Position numbers and translations under genes: made by a program. The notes under the pieces are model-generated. The model did not search any database. It saw only the letters and a list, made by a program, of their open reading frames with translations, and was not told the DNA's origin. From the NCBI GenBank assembly GCA_965220835.1, contig OZ244842.1, positions 2,976,001 through 3,040,000 on the forward strand: DNA of 64,000 bases. The letters run 5' to 3'. Origin of the DNA: Azophilus sp965220835 (GTDB taxonomy: Bacteria; Pseudomonadota; Gammaproteobacteria; Pseudomonadales; Azotimanducaceae). The number at the start of each line of letters is the position of its first letter. Positions within the stretch are counted from its first letter, which is position 1. Shown one piece after another: positions 27,283 to 34,353 of the stretch.

Positions 27283-27344
27283 CCAGCCGCGGTTTACCCT
27301 CTTCGCGGGGCCGACGAGCGGGAACGGCGCACCGCCCACTCCGG

Positions 27345-28808
27345 CTAAGGCGAAGGCTGCTCCTCGAGCACTGGGGGTCGGGTCTTGCCGTGTTCGGTGG
27401 CTTGCTCGAACAGACGTGCCGCCTGCAGCACCTTGAGGTCCTGGCCCGGCGGCCCGACGATTTGCAGGCCTACGGGCAGGCCGTCTGGGGTGAAGCCGGC
27501 GGGCACGGAGATGGCGGGCGCGGCGAGAATCGTGATGGTGCAGCAAACGGCCATCCAATCGATGTAGGTGGCCATCGGCTGGCCATTGATCTCGCGCACC
27601 CATTGCTCGCCGATTGGGAAAGGCGCCACTTGGGCGGCGGGGCACAGCAGGGCGTCGTAGCGCTCGAAAAACCGCGCCGCTCGGCGGTAGATTTGGGTGC
27701 GCTCGATCTCCGCGTTGATCAGCTCATCGGCGGTCAGGCTTAGACCCTTTTCGATGTTCCAAACCGCCGTGTCCTTGGCGTGCTGGCGCCAATCAGGCAC
27801 TTGCCGGTCGAGCTGCTTGCCCAAGGCAGCCAACCCTGCGGCCCGCTGCGCTTGAAACACGGCCATGGCGCCATCCAGGTTTGGGCAGGCTGTCTCCACT
27901 GCGGCGCCGAGGTCGGCAAACACGGACGCCGCTTGCTTGACTCGCGCCCGTACCTCAGGCTGCACCGGCAAGCCGCCTAGGTCTTCGCTTACGGCGATGC
28001 GCAGGGTTCGGGGGTCGCAGTGGAGCGAACCGCCGAACGCCGCGCCCGGCTCCATTCGAGACAGTGGATCGCTGGCGCAATAGCCGGATTGCACGGCCAG
28101 CAGCAAGGCCGCATCTTCGACGTTGCGGGCCATGGGGCCGCTGGTGCTCAACCGGGCCAGCCAGCCGAAAGCGCGCTGGTCCGGCACCCGGCCGATGGAC
28201 GGGCGAAAGCCCACCACATTGCAGAATGAGGCCGGGTTGCGCAGCGAGCCGCCCATGTCGCTGCCGTCGGCGATGGCCAGCATGCCAGTGGCCAGGGCGG
28301 CGGCAGCGCCACCGCTGCTGCCGCCCGCAGTGCGCTGCAGATCGTAAGGGTTGCAGGTGGCGCCAAAGATGGCGTTGAAGGTGTTGGAGCCCAAGCCGAA
28401 TTCCGGCACGTTGGTCTTGCCGATGACGATGGCGCCTGCTCGGCGCATGCGGGCGGTGAGTTCACCATCGGCCTTGGCCACGGCCCCAGCGAAGGGCCGA
28501 AAGCCGAAGGTGGTGGGCAAGCCCTTGGCGTCCTCCAAATCCTTCACCGCCAGCGGCAGCCCCGACAAGGGGCCGTCCGCTTCGCCGCGGGCGCGGGCTT
28601 GATCCTGTGTCTGCGCCGCTGCCAACGCCTCGTCCCGGGGCAGCAGGTTGACGATGGCATTGACTTGGGGATTGAGCCGCTCGATTTGATCGTAAGCGGC
28701 CGCCATCAACTCGGCCGCGGACAGCGCCCCGGCACGAATGGCCTGCACTTGCTGGCGGGCGCTTTGCCAGACTAGCAGCCTGTCGGACTTGGGTGCCTGA
28801 AAATTCAT
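27345..28808 (-). CDS. Amidase (amidase signature family)
   Basis: 487 aa. The Ser-Ser-Lys triad is visible: Lys in LAVKDLEDAKGLPTTFG, and the serines in the TAGGSSGGAAAALATGMLAIADGSDMGGSLRNPA block. It hydrolyses a carboxylic amide of unknown identity. ATG 28808 and the first 12 codons lie inside the MITE-like element at 28773-28921, so the present N-terminus may be acquired. GTG 28745 is an alternative start, giving a protein beginning MQAIRAGALSAAEL. Confidence 0.9.
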   Translation of the reverse strand: MNFQAPKSDRLLVWQSARQQVQAIRAGALSAAELMAAAYDQIERLNPQVNAIVNLLPRDEALAAAQTQDQARARGEADGPLSGLPLAVKDLEDAKGLPTTFGFRPFAGAVAKADGELTARMRRAGAIVIGKTNVPEFGLGSNTFNAIFGATCNPYDLQRTAGGSSGGAAAALATGMLAIADGSDMGGSLRNPASFCNVVGFRPSIGRVPDQRAFGWLARLSTSGPMARNVEDAALLLAVQSGYCASDPLSRMEPGAAFGGSLHCDPRTLRIAVSEDLGGLPVQPEVRARVKQAASVFADLGAAVETACPNLDGAMAVFQAQRAAGLAALGKQLDRQVPDWRQHAKDTAVWNIEKGLSLTADELINAEIERTQIYRRAARFFERYDALLCPAAQVAPFPIGEQWVREINGQPMATYIDWMAVCCTITILAAPAISVPAGFTPDGLPVGLQIVGPPGQDLKVLQAARLFEQATEHGKTRPPVLEEQPSP

Positions 28809-28921
28809 AACTTATTGAAATAAAAGATTATCCCAATAATGCAAAAGAGAATCCGTGGCGCATGTGGGTCACAAAAGCGAAGGGTTACCGGCGTGCTTTT
28901 TCCAAGTTCGACAGGCTGCTA
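28773..28921. mobile_element. MITE-like element with 20-bp terminal inverted repeats
   Basis: TAGCAGCCTGTCGGACTTGG (28773-28792) and its inverted copy (28902-28921) match at 19 of 20 positions, 149 bp overall. Both ends carry TA, as expected for an IS630/Tc1-type TA target. The interior is AT-richer than its surroundings and codes for nothing itself. The amidase start codon lies within it. Confidence 0.55.
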
Positions 28922-28951
28922 AGCCGGTCATGACGGCGGTCCTGACGCCGT

Positions 28952-29404
28952 TCAAGGCCGGTCGGCTTCTGGGGGCTCCTCGGCCACCGGCTTCTCAGGC
29001 GGCGGATTGCGGGGGGCGGCGCCGTCCAAGGCCTGGCGCATGATGTTGAGCGGGTTCAGCTCACTGAGTTGCCGCATGCGGGAGCGGAATTGGTCCTGAT
29101 GCTCCAGCAGGGTGAGCATGGACTGCTCAATGTAGCGGGAGGCCACGTTGCCAAGCCGGGCGCCGTAGAAGCGGATGATCTGCTCAAGTGCCCGGTTGGT
29201 GAGCACCGGCTCGTGCCCTTCCGCCTCCTGCTCTGCAAGAATCTGCATCAGCACGGTGCGGGTGATGTCGCTGCCGTCACGGCTGTCAACCACGCTGATG
29301 CTCTCGCCGGCGACGATGAGTCGGCGCAGGTCGTGCAGGGTGACGTACTTGCTGTCGGTGGTGTCGTAAAGGCGCCGATTCGGGTATTTCTTGAGGCGGT
29401 GCAT
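28952..29404 (-). CDS. phaR: Polyhydroxyalkanoate synthesis repressor PhaR
   Basis: 150 aa. The N-terminal PHB/PHA accumulation regulator DNA-binding domain is clear: LKKYPNRRLYDTTDSKYVTLHDLRRLIVAGESISVVDSRDGSDITRTVLMQILAEQE. A second conserved helix region follows (IEQSMLTLLEHQDQFRSRM), then an acidic Pro-rich tail. In other bacteria PhaR represses phasin genes and is released by binding to PHA granules. A phasin and a wax ester synthase gene lie downstream; no PHA synthase is present in the window. Confidence 0.93.
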   Translation of the reverse strand: MHRLKKYPNRRLYDTTDSKYVTLHDLRRLIVAGESISVVDSRDGSDITRTVLMQILAEQEAEGHEPVLTNRALEQIIRFYGARLGNVASRYIEQSMLTLLEHQDQFRSRMRQLSELNPLNIMRQALDGAAPRNPPPEKPVAEEPPEADRP

Positions 29405-29406
29405 TT

Positions 29407-29448
29407 AGTGGGCTGTCCCGCGAGTGTAGTGGGCTGTCCCGCGAGTGG
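29407..29448. repeat. Tandem 21-bp direct repeat, two copies
   Basis: AGTGGGCTGTCCCGCGAGTG is repeated exactly head to tail just upstream of phaR, between it and the hydrolase gene. It could be a PhaR or other regulator site, or a slippage product. Confidence 0.6.
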
Positions 29449-29487
29449 GTGTGACCATGCGTGGTCGATTCGGGACCGGGGTGTGCC

Positions 29488-30300
29488 TCACGCCGCTGGC
29501 GGGGGTGCGGGATTGGGGAACAGAAAGGGCCGCAAGCCGCAGCGCCGGTCGAACTTCGTCCAGCTCTCCAAGCGCTGCGCCAACCGGTCCGCGACGACAT
29601 GCAGCACCATCGGATGCATGGCCATGCCGCTGTGGCTGCCAATCACCTCAATGTTCTCCGTCAATTCCGATTCCCGTTCCATGCAGGCGCGCCAACTCAC
29701 CACGCCATCGGTGCGGCTGTACAGGGCGCTCACCGGCACCGGCGGCGGCAGGCGGGAGTCCTGGTGCGCCATCTCGGTGCGCATTTGCTCCACGGTGACG
29801 CCGGACATCGATTCGAACAGGCGCGCCACCAGCGGGCTGGTGGAGCGATGGCTGGTGGCGCCAAACGGGCTGCCTAGGGTAACGACAAAGCGCACGGCGT
29901 CCGGGAACTCTCGCGCAATTTCTCGGGCGTAAACGCCGCCCAAGCTCTGGCCGACTATGGAGATTGGCTCATCATAGGTTTGGGTCAGCCGATAGAAGCG
30001 CCGCATGAGGCTCAGCAACTGGGCCGGGGCGCCGCGATTGTTGCCCAGCAGCCAAGGCAGGCTGTTGTAGCCAAGCCGAGTGAGAAAGCGCCGCAGCAAC
30101 AAGGTGGAGCCATCGCCGGCGGTGAAGCCAGGCAGCACCAGCACCGGATGGCCATCGCCCTTGGGGGCATTGGCCGTCAGGGCCGACCAAGCCATTGGCA
30201 ACCAAGCAGCTTCGCCCAGCCACCTTGGCAGTTCCGCAGCCAAGTACCAAAACGGCGGCGGTTGGGTTCTATGCCTCCCCACGTCTAGTTTTTCGTACAA
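29488..30300 (-). CDS. Lipase-like alpha/beta hydrolase
   Basis: 270 aa from TTG 30300, which has GAGGAA 7 bases upstream. Motifs: VLVLPGFTAGDGSTLLLRRFLTRLGY, the nucleophile elbow GQSLGG, and VTLGSPFGA, as in lipase/esterase and PGAP1-like hydrolases. A late His (GSHSGM) could complete the triad. Its place between phaR and the wax ester synthase gene suggests a role in storage lipid turnover, by position only. Confidence 0.85.
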   Translation of the reverse strand: MYEKLDVGRHRTQPPPFWYLAAELPRWLGEAAWLPMAWSALTANAPKGDGHPVLVLPGFTAGDGSTLLLRRFLTRLGYNSLPWLLGNNRGAPAQLLSLMRRFYRLTQTYDEPISIVGQSLGGVYAREIAREFPDAVRFVVTLGSPFGATSHRSTSPLVARLFESMSGVTVEQMRTEMAHQDSRLPPPVPVSALYSRTDGVVSWRACMERESELTENIEVIGSHSGMAMHPMVLHVVADRLAQRLESWTKFDRRCGLRPFLFPNPAPPPAA

Positions 30301-30413
30301 CGCTAAGTTCCTCGCTTTTTCTTCAGTTGATTCGGGAGCTGAATTGGGCTGTCTTCAATTTGTCACATTGCACCAAAGTGTCGCCAATTCCGGTGCCTGG
30401 GTCAATCACTTTG

Positions 30414-30424
30414 TTGCACTGCAA
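30414..30424. promoter_or_regulatory. TTGCACTGCAA dyad, candidate PhaR site
   Basis: A perfect 11-bp palindrome (TTGCA-C-TGCAA) in the divergent region between the hydrolase and the wax ester synthase gene. Related TTGCANTGCA sequence occurs upstream of the phasin gene. TGC/GCA dyads are the type of site reported for PhaR homologues; assignment is an inference. Confidence 0.4.
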
Positions 30425-30541
30425 TATCGGCCGTCGGCGAAACAAAGCGGGGCTTGATTTTCCGAATTTAGCCCCTATATTCCCGCGACTTTTCGTGTGC
30501 CGGCTTCAGCGCCGCGCCATAAAACGGCGCTAAATCGATGC

Positions 30542-30556
30542 TGGCACGCGAGTTGC
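30542..30556 (+). promoter_or_regulatory. Sigma-54 promoter 1 of the wax ester synthase gene
   Basis: TGGCACGCGAGTTGC: the -24 GG and -12 GC are 10 bases apart and the flanks match the TGGCACG-N4-TTGC consensus exactly. Confidence 0.75.
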
Positions 30557-30617
30557 TATCGCCGCTTTTCGTGTGCCGCCCTCAGCGCTGCGGCATCAGT
30601 CGGCCGTGAATCGATGT

Positions 30618-30632
30618 TGGCACGCGAATTGC
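30618..30632 (+). promoter_or_regulatory. Sigma-54 promoter 2 of the wax ester synthase gene
   Basis: TGGCACGCGAATTGC, again an exact TGGCACG-N4-TTGC match, 76 bases after promoter 1 and about 86 bases before the ATG. Confidence 0.75.
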
Positions 30633-30639
30633 CTGAACC

Positions 30640-30678
30640 AATTGCATAGGCGAATTGCATAGGCGAATTGCATAAGCG
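30640..30678 (+). repeat. Three tandem 13-bp repeats in the 5' leader
   Basis: AATTGCATAGGCG at 30640 and 30653, and AATTGCATAAGCG at 30666. They lie between the second sigma-54 promoter and the start codon, so they would be in the transcript. Confidence 0.7.
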
Positions 30679-30717
30679 ACCCAAGTTGGTCTTCCCGCAA
30701 CTCAGGAGGAGTGGATC

Positions 30718-32208
30718 ATGTACAAGTTAAGCGCTACAGATGCGGGTTTTCTTTACGCAGAAACCCCTCTTTGCCCCATGCACGTGGCCTCGGCGCAGGT
30801 GATGGAACTGCCCGAAGGCGTCAGCGAGGATGAGTTCATCGAACAGCTCAAGCCGTTCATTGCGGCGCGCAGCCATTTGGTGCCCTACCTCACCAACCGC
30901 TTGCAGGACACGCCCTTTGACCTTGACCACCCCCTTTGGGTGCGTGACCCCGAATTCGACGTCAGCCGGCACATCTACCGGGTTGACGTGCCTGCCCCCG
31001 GCGGCCAAGCGGAGCTTGAGCAGACCATCGCCGAGCTGCACGCAACGCCCATGGACCGCAGTCGCCCGCTGTGGGAGATCGCCGTGCTTTGCGGCCTTGC
31101 GACCGACGATGATGACGGGCGCCGCAGGGTGGCCTACTACAATCGGGTGCATCACGCCTGCCTTGACGGCATGGCCGGCCAAGCGGCGACCATGACGTTG
31201 ATGGACACCGACCCCGAACCGCGCACCATTCCAGCGCCTTCCCCGGAATTCACGGAGCGGCCAGCGCAGCACGACGAACTGTCATTGATGCTGGACGCTT
31301 GGCGGAACTTCACAACCATGCAGATCGATCAGCTCACGCGCTGGCCGGAGCGGCTCAACGCCGGCCTGCGCCTGTGGCAGCGCACGCTGGAAACCAGCCA
31401 AGTTCAAGGGGCCGCGCAGGCACCGGCACCCAAGACCGCCTTCAACCGGCCCGTGGGCAACGCTCGAACCTATGCGGTCGGCGAAATCCCGGTGGCGGAC
31501 ATCAAGGCCGTGGGCAAGGCCTTGAACGCCACGCTCAACGACGTCTTTCTGGCCATTTGCGGCGGCGGCCTGCGCCGTTACTTCCTGGACAAGGGCGAGC
31601 TGCCAGAGGCCTCGCTGATTGCGGGCTGCCCGGTCTCGCTGCGCCAGCCCGGTGACACCTCGCTGAACAATCAGGTCACTATGATGCAAGTGGCCTTGGG
31701 CACCGACTTCGGTGAGCCCAAGGCGCGCGTGGACGCCGTGGCCGCCTCGGCGCGGGCGGCAAAGGCGGTCACCGCCGACGCGGCCCCGCTGCTGACCGGG
31801 GACGCCGCCGCGCCCGGCCTGCCCAGCGCGGTGCGCAACGCGGCGCTCTGGGCGGAGCAGACCAGCGCCGGCGAGGGCCCGCAGGCCGTCAACGTGGTGG
31901 TGTCCAACGTCCCGGGCCCGCGGGAGACGCTCTACTCCAACGGCGCACGGATGCTCACCCACTACCCAGTGTCCATCCCGGCCCACGGCATGGGCGTCAA
32001 CCTGACGGTGCAAAGCTATGACGGCATCCTGTACTTGGGCATCACGGCCTGCGCCAAGGCGCTGCCCGACGCCGGCCGCCTGCGCGATGAGATGCTCGCC
32101 GAGTTCACCGAACTCAAGGACGCGCTTCAACCCGCCCAACCCACCAATGTGCTCCCGCTTGCGGTGACGGCACCGTCGTCCACCGAAGCGCTGCGTCAGG
32201 TGGCTTGA
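30718..32208 (+). CDS. Wax ester synthase / diacylglycerol acyltransferase (WS/DGAT)
   Basis: 496 aa; AGGAGG lies 8-13 bases before ATG 30718. The catalytic HHxxxDG motif is HHACLDG at residues 145-151. It joins acyl-CoA to fatty alcohols or diacylglycerol to make wax esters or triacylglycerol on lipid-body surfaces. The C-terminal domain carries VVSNVPGPRETLYSNGA and SIPAHGMGVNLTVQSYDG. Two tandem sigma-54 promoters precede it, and a phasin gene follows. Sigma-54 control suggests that storage responds to nitrogen or another enhancer-sensed signal. Confidence 0.95.
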   Translation: MYKLSATDAGFLYAETPLCPMHVASAQVMELPEGVSEDEFIEQLKPFIAARSHLVPYLTNRLQDTPFDLDHPLWVRDPEFDVSRHIYRVDVPAPGGQAELEQTIAELHATPMDRSRPLWEIAVLCGLATDDDDGRRRVAYYNRVHHACLDGMAGQAATMTLMDTDPEPRTIPAPSPEFTERPAQHDELSLMLDAWRNFTTMQIDQLTRWPERLNAGLRLWQRTLETSQVQGAAQAPAPKTAFNRPVGNARTYAVGEIPVADIKAVGKALNATLNDVFLAICGGGLRRYFLDKGELPEASLIAGCPVSLRQPGDTSLNNQVTMMQVALGTDFGEPKARVDAVAASARAAKAVTADAAPLLTGDAAAPGLPSAVRNAALWAEQTSAGEGPQAVNVVVSNVPGPRETLYSNGARMLTHYPVSIPAHGMGVNLTVQSYDGILYLGITACAKALPDAGRLRDEMLAEFTELKDALQPAQPTNVLPLAVTAPSSTEALRQVA

Positions 32209-32272
32209 GAGACACTGAGTCCAAGCAAGGCAAAGGGCCGATGAAAAAAACATGAAAAAAAGCGCGAAAAAA

Positions 32273-32325
32273 TTGTTGCAATGCACAATTGTGTCGTGCA
32301 CAATGGCATTTGTGCGTTGCAGCAA
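32273..32325. promoter_or_regulatory. Inverted 16-bp repeats upstream of the phasin gene
   Basis: TTGTTGCAATGCACAA (32273-32288) and, inverted, TTGTGCGTTGCAGCAA (32310-32325) match at 14 of 16 positions. The core TTGCANTGCA resembles the dyad at 30414. A long A-rich stretch lies just before. I propose PhaR operators for the phasin gene, the best-known PhaR target in other bacteria. Confidence 0.5.
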
Positions 32326-32444
32326 TAGTAGCGGCAAGTTGCGGCAATAGGTGCAGCAATATAAGGCGCACGAACTGCGGCACGATGTACTGCCACCATC
32401 CAGACCAAAACTGATCCAGACCAAACTTAAAGGAGAAACTGCTG

Positions 32445-32810
32445 ATGAACACGATGGAAAGACAAGCGGCTTTCGGCCGCGAGTGGTTTGAACTCAACAC
32501 GGGCACCCTGCGCCGTTTGGCGGAAGTGCAGACCGAAGGCGTGCAGAAGGTCTTCGAAACCAACCGCACGTTCGCGGAGAAGCTGCCCGAGGTGAAGGAC
32601 ATCACTGCCTTCATGGAGCTCCAGCGTGAGTACGGCGAAGCCATGTGGAACGGCTTCACCGAAGGCATGAAGGCAAATGGTGAAGTGCTCAAGGAAGCCG
32701 TCGAGAACGCCGGCGAATTGCTGCGCGGCGCTTTTGCCACTGAGGAACCGAAGGCGCCCAAAACCTCCAAGAAGAGCGCCAAACCCGCAGTGGCAAGCGC
32801 CGCTGCCTGA
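32445..32810 (+). CDS. Phasin family granule-associated protein
   Basis: 121 aa, ATG 32445 after AAAGGAGAAA. The helical phasin body is clear (FELNTGTLRRLAEVQTEGVQKVFETNRTFAEKLPEVKDITAFMELQREYGEAMWNGF), with an Ala/Lys/Pro C-terminal tail. Phasins coat storage granules. With a WS/DGAT beside it rather than PhaC, it may coat wax or triacylglycerol bodies, or serve a PHA synthase encoded elsewhere. Confidence 0.9.
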   Translation: MNTMERQAAFGREWFELNTGTLRRLAEVQTEGVQKVFETNRTFAEKLPEVKDITAFMELQREYGEAMWNGFTEGMKANGEVLKEAVENAGELLRGAFATEEPKAPKTSKKSAKPAVASAAA

Positions 32811-32888
32811 ATGCCAATCCCCCCTCCTCTCTCCTCCTCAAGGGATTTGGCAACCGCCTAGGGCGCAAAGCCTGACAGCGGATCAACA

Positions 32889-32927
32889 AGGCCCGCAACT
32901 CCTCACGGGGTTGCGGGCCTTTTTTTG
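32889..32927 (+). terminator. Rho-independent terminator after the phasin gene
   Basis: Perfect stem AGGCCCGCAAC / GTTGCGGGCCT with a 10-base loop, followed by TTTTTTT. Confidence 0.95.
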
Positions 32928-32960
32928 GTCTATGATGGCGGCAAAGCACAAGGAGTCGCC

Positions 32961-33278
32961 ATGGCCACCTACATCATGCTCAGCACCCTCACCGACGAGG
33001 GCCGCAAGACCTTGAAGGAGCGTCCGGAACGCCTGCAGGCGGTCAACAAGGAAGTGGAGTCCATGGGTGCTCGGGTGACGTCTCAGTACGCTGTGCTTGG
33101 CGGCTACGACTTTGTCAATGTCATTGAGGCCCCTTCCAACGAAGTCATGGCGCGCATCGCCATGGAGCTTGGCTCACGGGGCACCATCAAGGTGACCACC
33201 CTGCCGGGAATGCCCATCGATCAGTTCGTGGAGATGATGCAGGGCGCACCGCCTGCCGGAGGCACAACCAGCACATAA
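32961..33278 (+). CDS. GYD domain protein
   Basis: 105 aa, ATG 32961 after AAGGAG. The GYD-motif ferredoxin-like fold is clear: MATYIMLSTLTDEGRKTLKERPERLQAVNKEVESMGARVTSQYAVLGGYDFVNVIEAPSNEVM. The biochemical role of the family is not established. A diverged copy of this domain opens the next protein, 18 bases downstream. Confidence 0.88.
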   Translation: MATYIMLSTLTDEGRKTLKERPERLQAVNKEVESMGARVTSQYAVLGGYDFVNVIEAPSNEVMARIAMELGSRGTIKVTTLPGMPIDQFVEMMQGAPPAGGTTST

Positions 33279-33296
33279 CCGATCGGCAGCGGGCAA

Positions 33297-34304
33297 ATGG
33301 GCCACTACGTCCTGTTGATGAAGTACCACTCCGACGGCCTGCGAGCCGCCAAGCAGGACCCCAGCTTCTTGACTGGCGTCCAGAACGCCATCGAACGTCG
33401 GGAGGCCAAGGTGCTGGGCAGCTTCCACTTGCTCGGCGAATGGGACCAGTGCACCATCATTGACGCACCGGACAACTTCAAGGCCTACCAAGCCACGCTG
33501 GCCCAGGAGTTGAGCACCACGGCGAACACCCAGATCATGCCCGCCATCGATCTGCCGCTGTTTCAGCGCCTGATCTCCCAAACGACGGAAACCGAGGGTC
33601 CGTTCGAGTGGCAAACCCGTTGGTGGGCGCGATTGGCGCGGGTGCTGATGTACGACTACGCCTACGGTCGCTGGGCGCGACGCTACTTCACCGAGCACAT
33701 CGTCACCGGCACGGACAAGTTCAAGCGCATCACCGGCCCCTGCATCGTGGTCGCCAACCACGCCAGCCACTACGACCAATACTGCCTGATGAAGGCCTTG
33801 CCTTGGCGCATCCGCACCAATCTCTTTTTCGGCGCCGCCGCGGACCGTTGGTTTCTCAAAGGCCGCAAGGAAGTCACTCTCCGGCCTTGGTACCAGTCAC
33901 TGGTCATGGGCCTCTATCCCATCCAACGCGGCGGCGGCTCGCGCACCTTGGACTATCCGAAGTGGCTGCTTGATCAGGGGGCGAACCTGATGCTGTTCCC
34001 TGAAGGCACCCGCTCCCGCGGCCGGCACCTGTCGCGGTTCAAGCACGGCGTCTCCCTGCTGGCCTTGGAAAAAGGGGTGCCTGTGGTCCCGGTGTACATG
34101 GCCGGGCTGAAGAAAATCCGCCCGCCCGGCGTGCGCGAAGCCACACCCGGGCCGGTGGCCGCCCATGTGCTCGAGCCCATTCACTTCGAGCCCGGCACAT
34201 CGGTGCCCGAGGCCACCAACCGCATCTTTCACGCCATGCAGGCCATTCACGAGCGGGTGCTGGAACACGGTGACGCCGCCGCCCATCCTGATTGGGATGG
34301 CTAG
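33297..34304 (+). CDS. GYD domain fused to PlsC-type 1-acyl-glycerophosphate acyltransferase
   Basis: 335 aa. Residues 1-95 repeat the GYD fold (HYVLLMKYHSDGLRAAKQDPSFLTGVQNAIERREAKVLGSFHLLGEWDQCTIIDAPDNF). Residues about 105-320 are an acyltransferase with the HxxxxD motif at His155-Asp160 (NHASHYD) and FPEGTRS at 234-240. It would acylate a lysophospholipid or glycerol derivative at the membrane. The fusion, directly after a free-standing GYD gene, suggests that the GYD domain senses or binds something used by the enzyme. Confidence 0.9.
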   Translation: MGHYVLLMKYHSDGLRAAKQDPSFLTGVQNAIERREAKVLGSFHLLGEWDQCTIIDAPDNFKAYQATLAQELSTTANTQIMPAIDLPLFQRLISQTTETEGPFEWQTRWWARLARVLMYDYAYGRWARRYFTEHIVTGTDKFKRITGPCIVVANHASHYDQYCLMKALPWRIRTNLFFGAAADRWFLKGRKEVTLRPWYQSLVMGLYPIQRGGGSRTLDYPKWLLDQGANLMLFPEGTRSRGRHLSRFKHGVSLLALEKGVPVVPVYMAGLKKIRPPGVREATPGPVAAHVLEPIHFEPGTSVPEATNRIFHAMQAIHERVLEHGDAAAHPDWDG

Positions 34305-34353
34305 GGATGGTTCAAGGGCGGTTTGAGGGCGGTTAAGGGTCGCTAAAGGACCG

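Larger units (their letters stand above)
30489..30632 (+). repeat. Two 68-bp direct repeats (period 76), each ending in a sigma-54 promoter
   Basis: Copies at 30489-30556 and 30565-30632 share CTTTTCGTGTGCCG at the start, a middle part with a GC-rich dyad, and AATCGATG followed by the sigma-54 box at the end. They differ at scattered positions, so the duplication is not recent or has been diverging. Confidence 0.75.

Noticed and set aside
30541..30678. Repeats upstream of WS/DGAT as a CRISPR array
   Set aside because: Only two long and three short adjacent repeats, no regular spacers, and no cas genes. The sigma-54 boxes explain the conservation.
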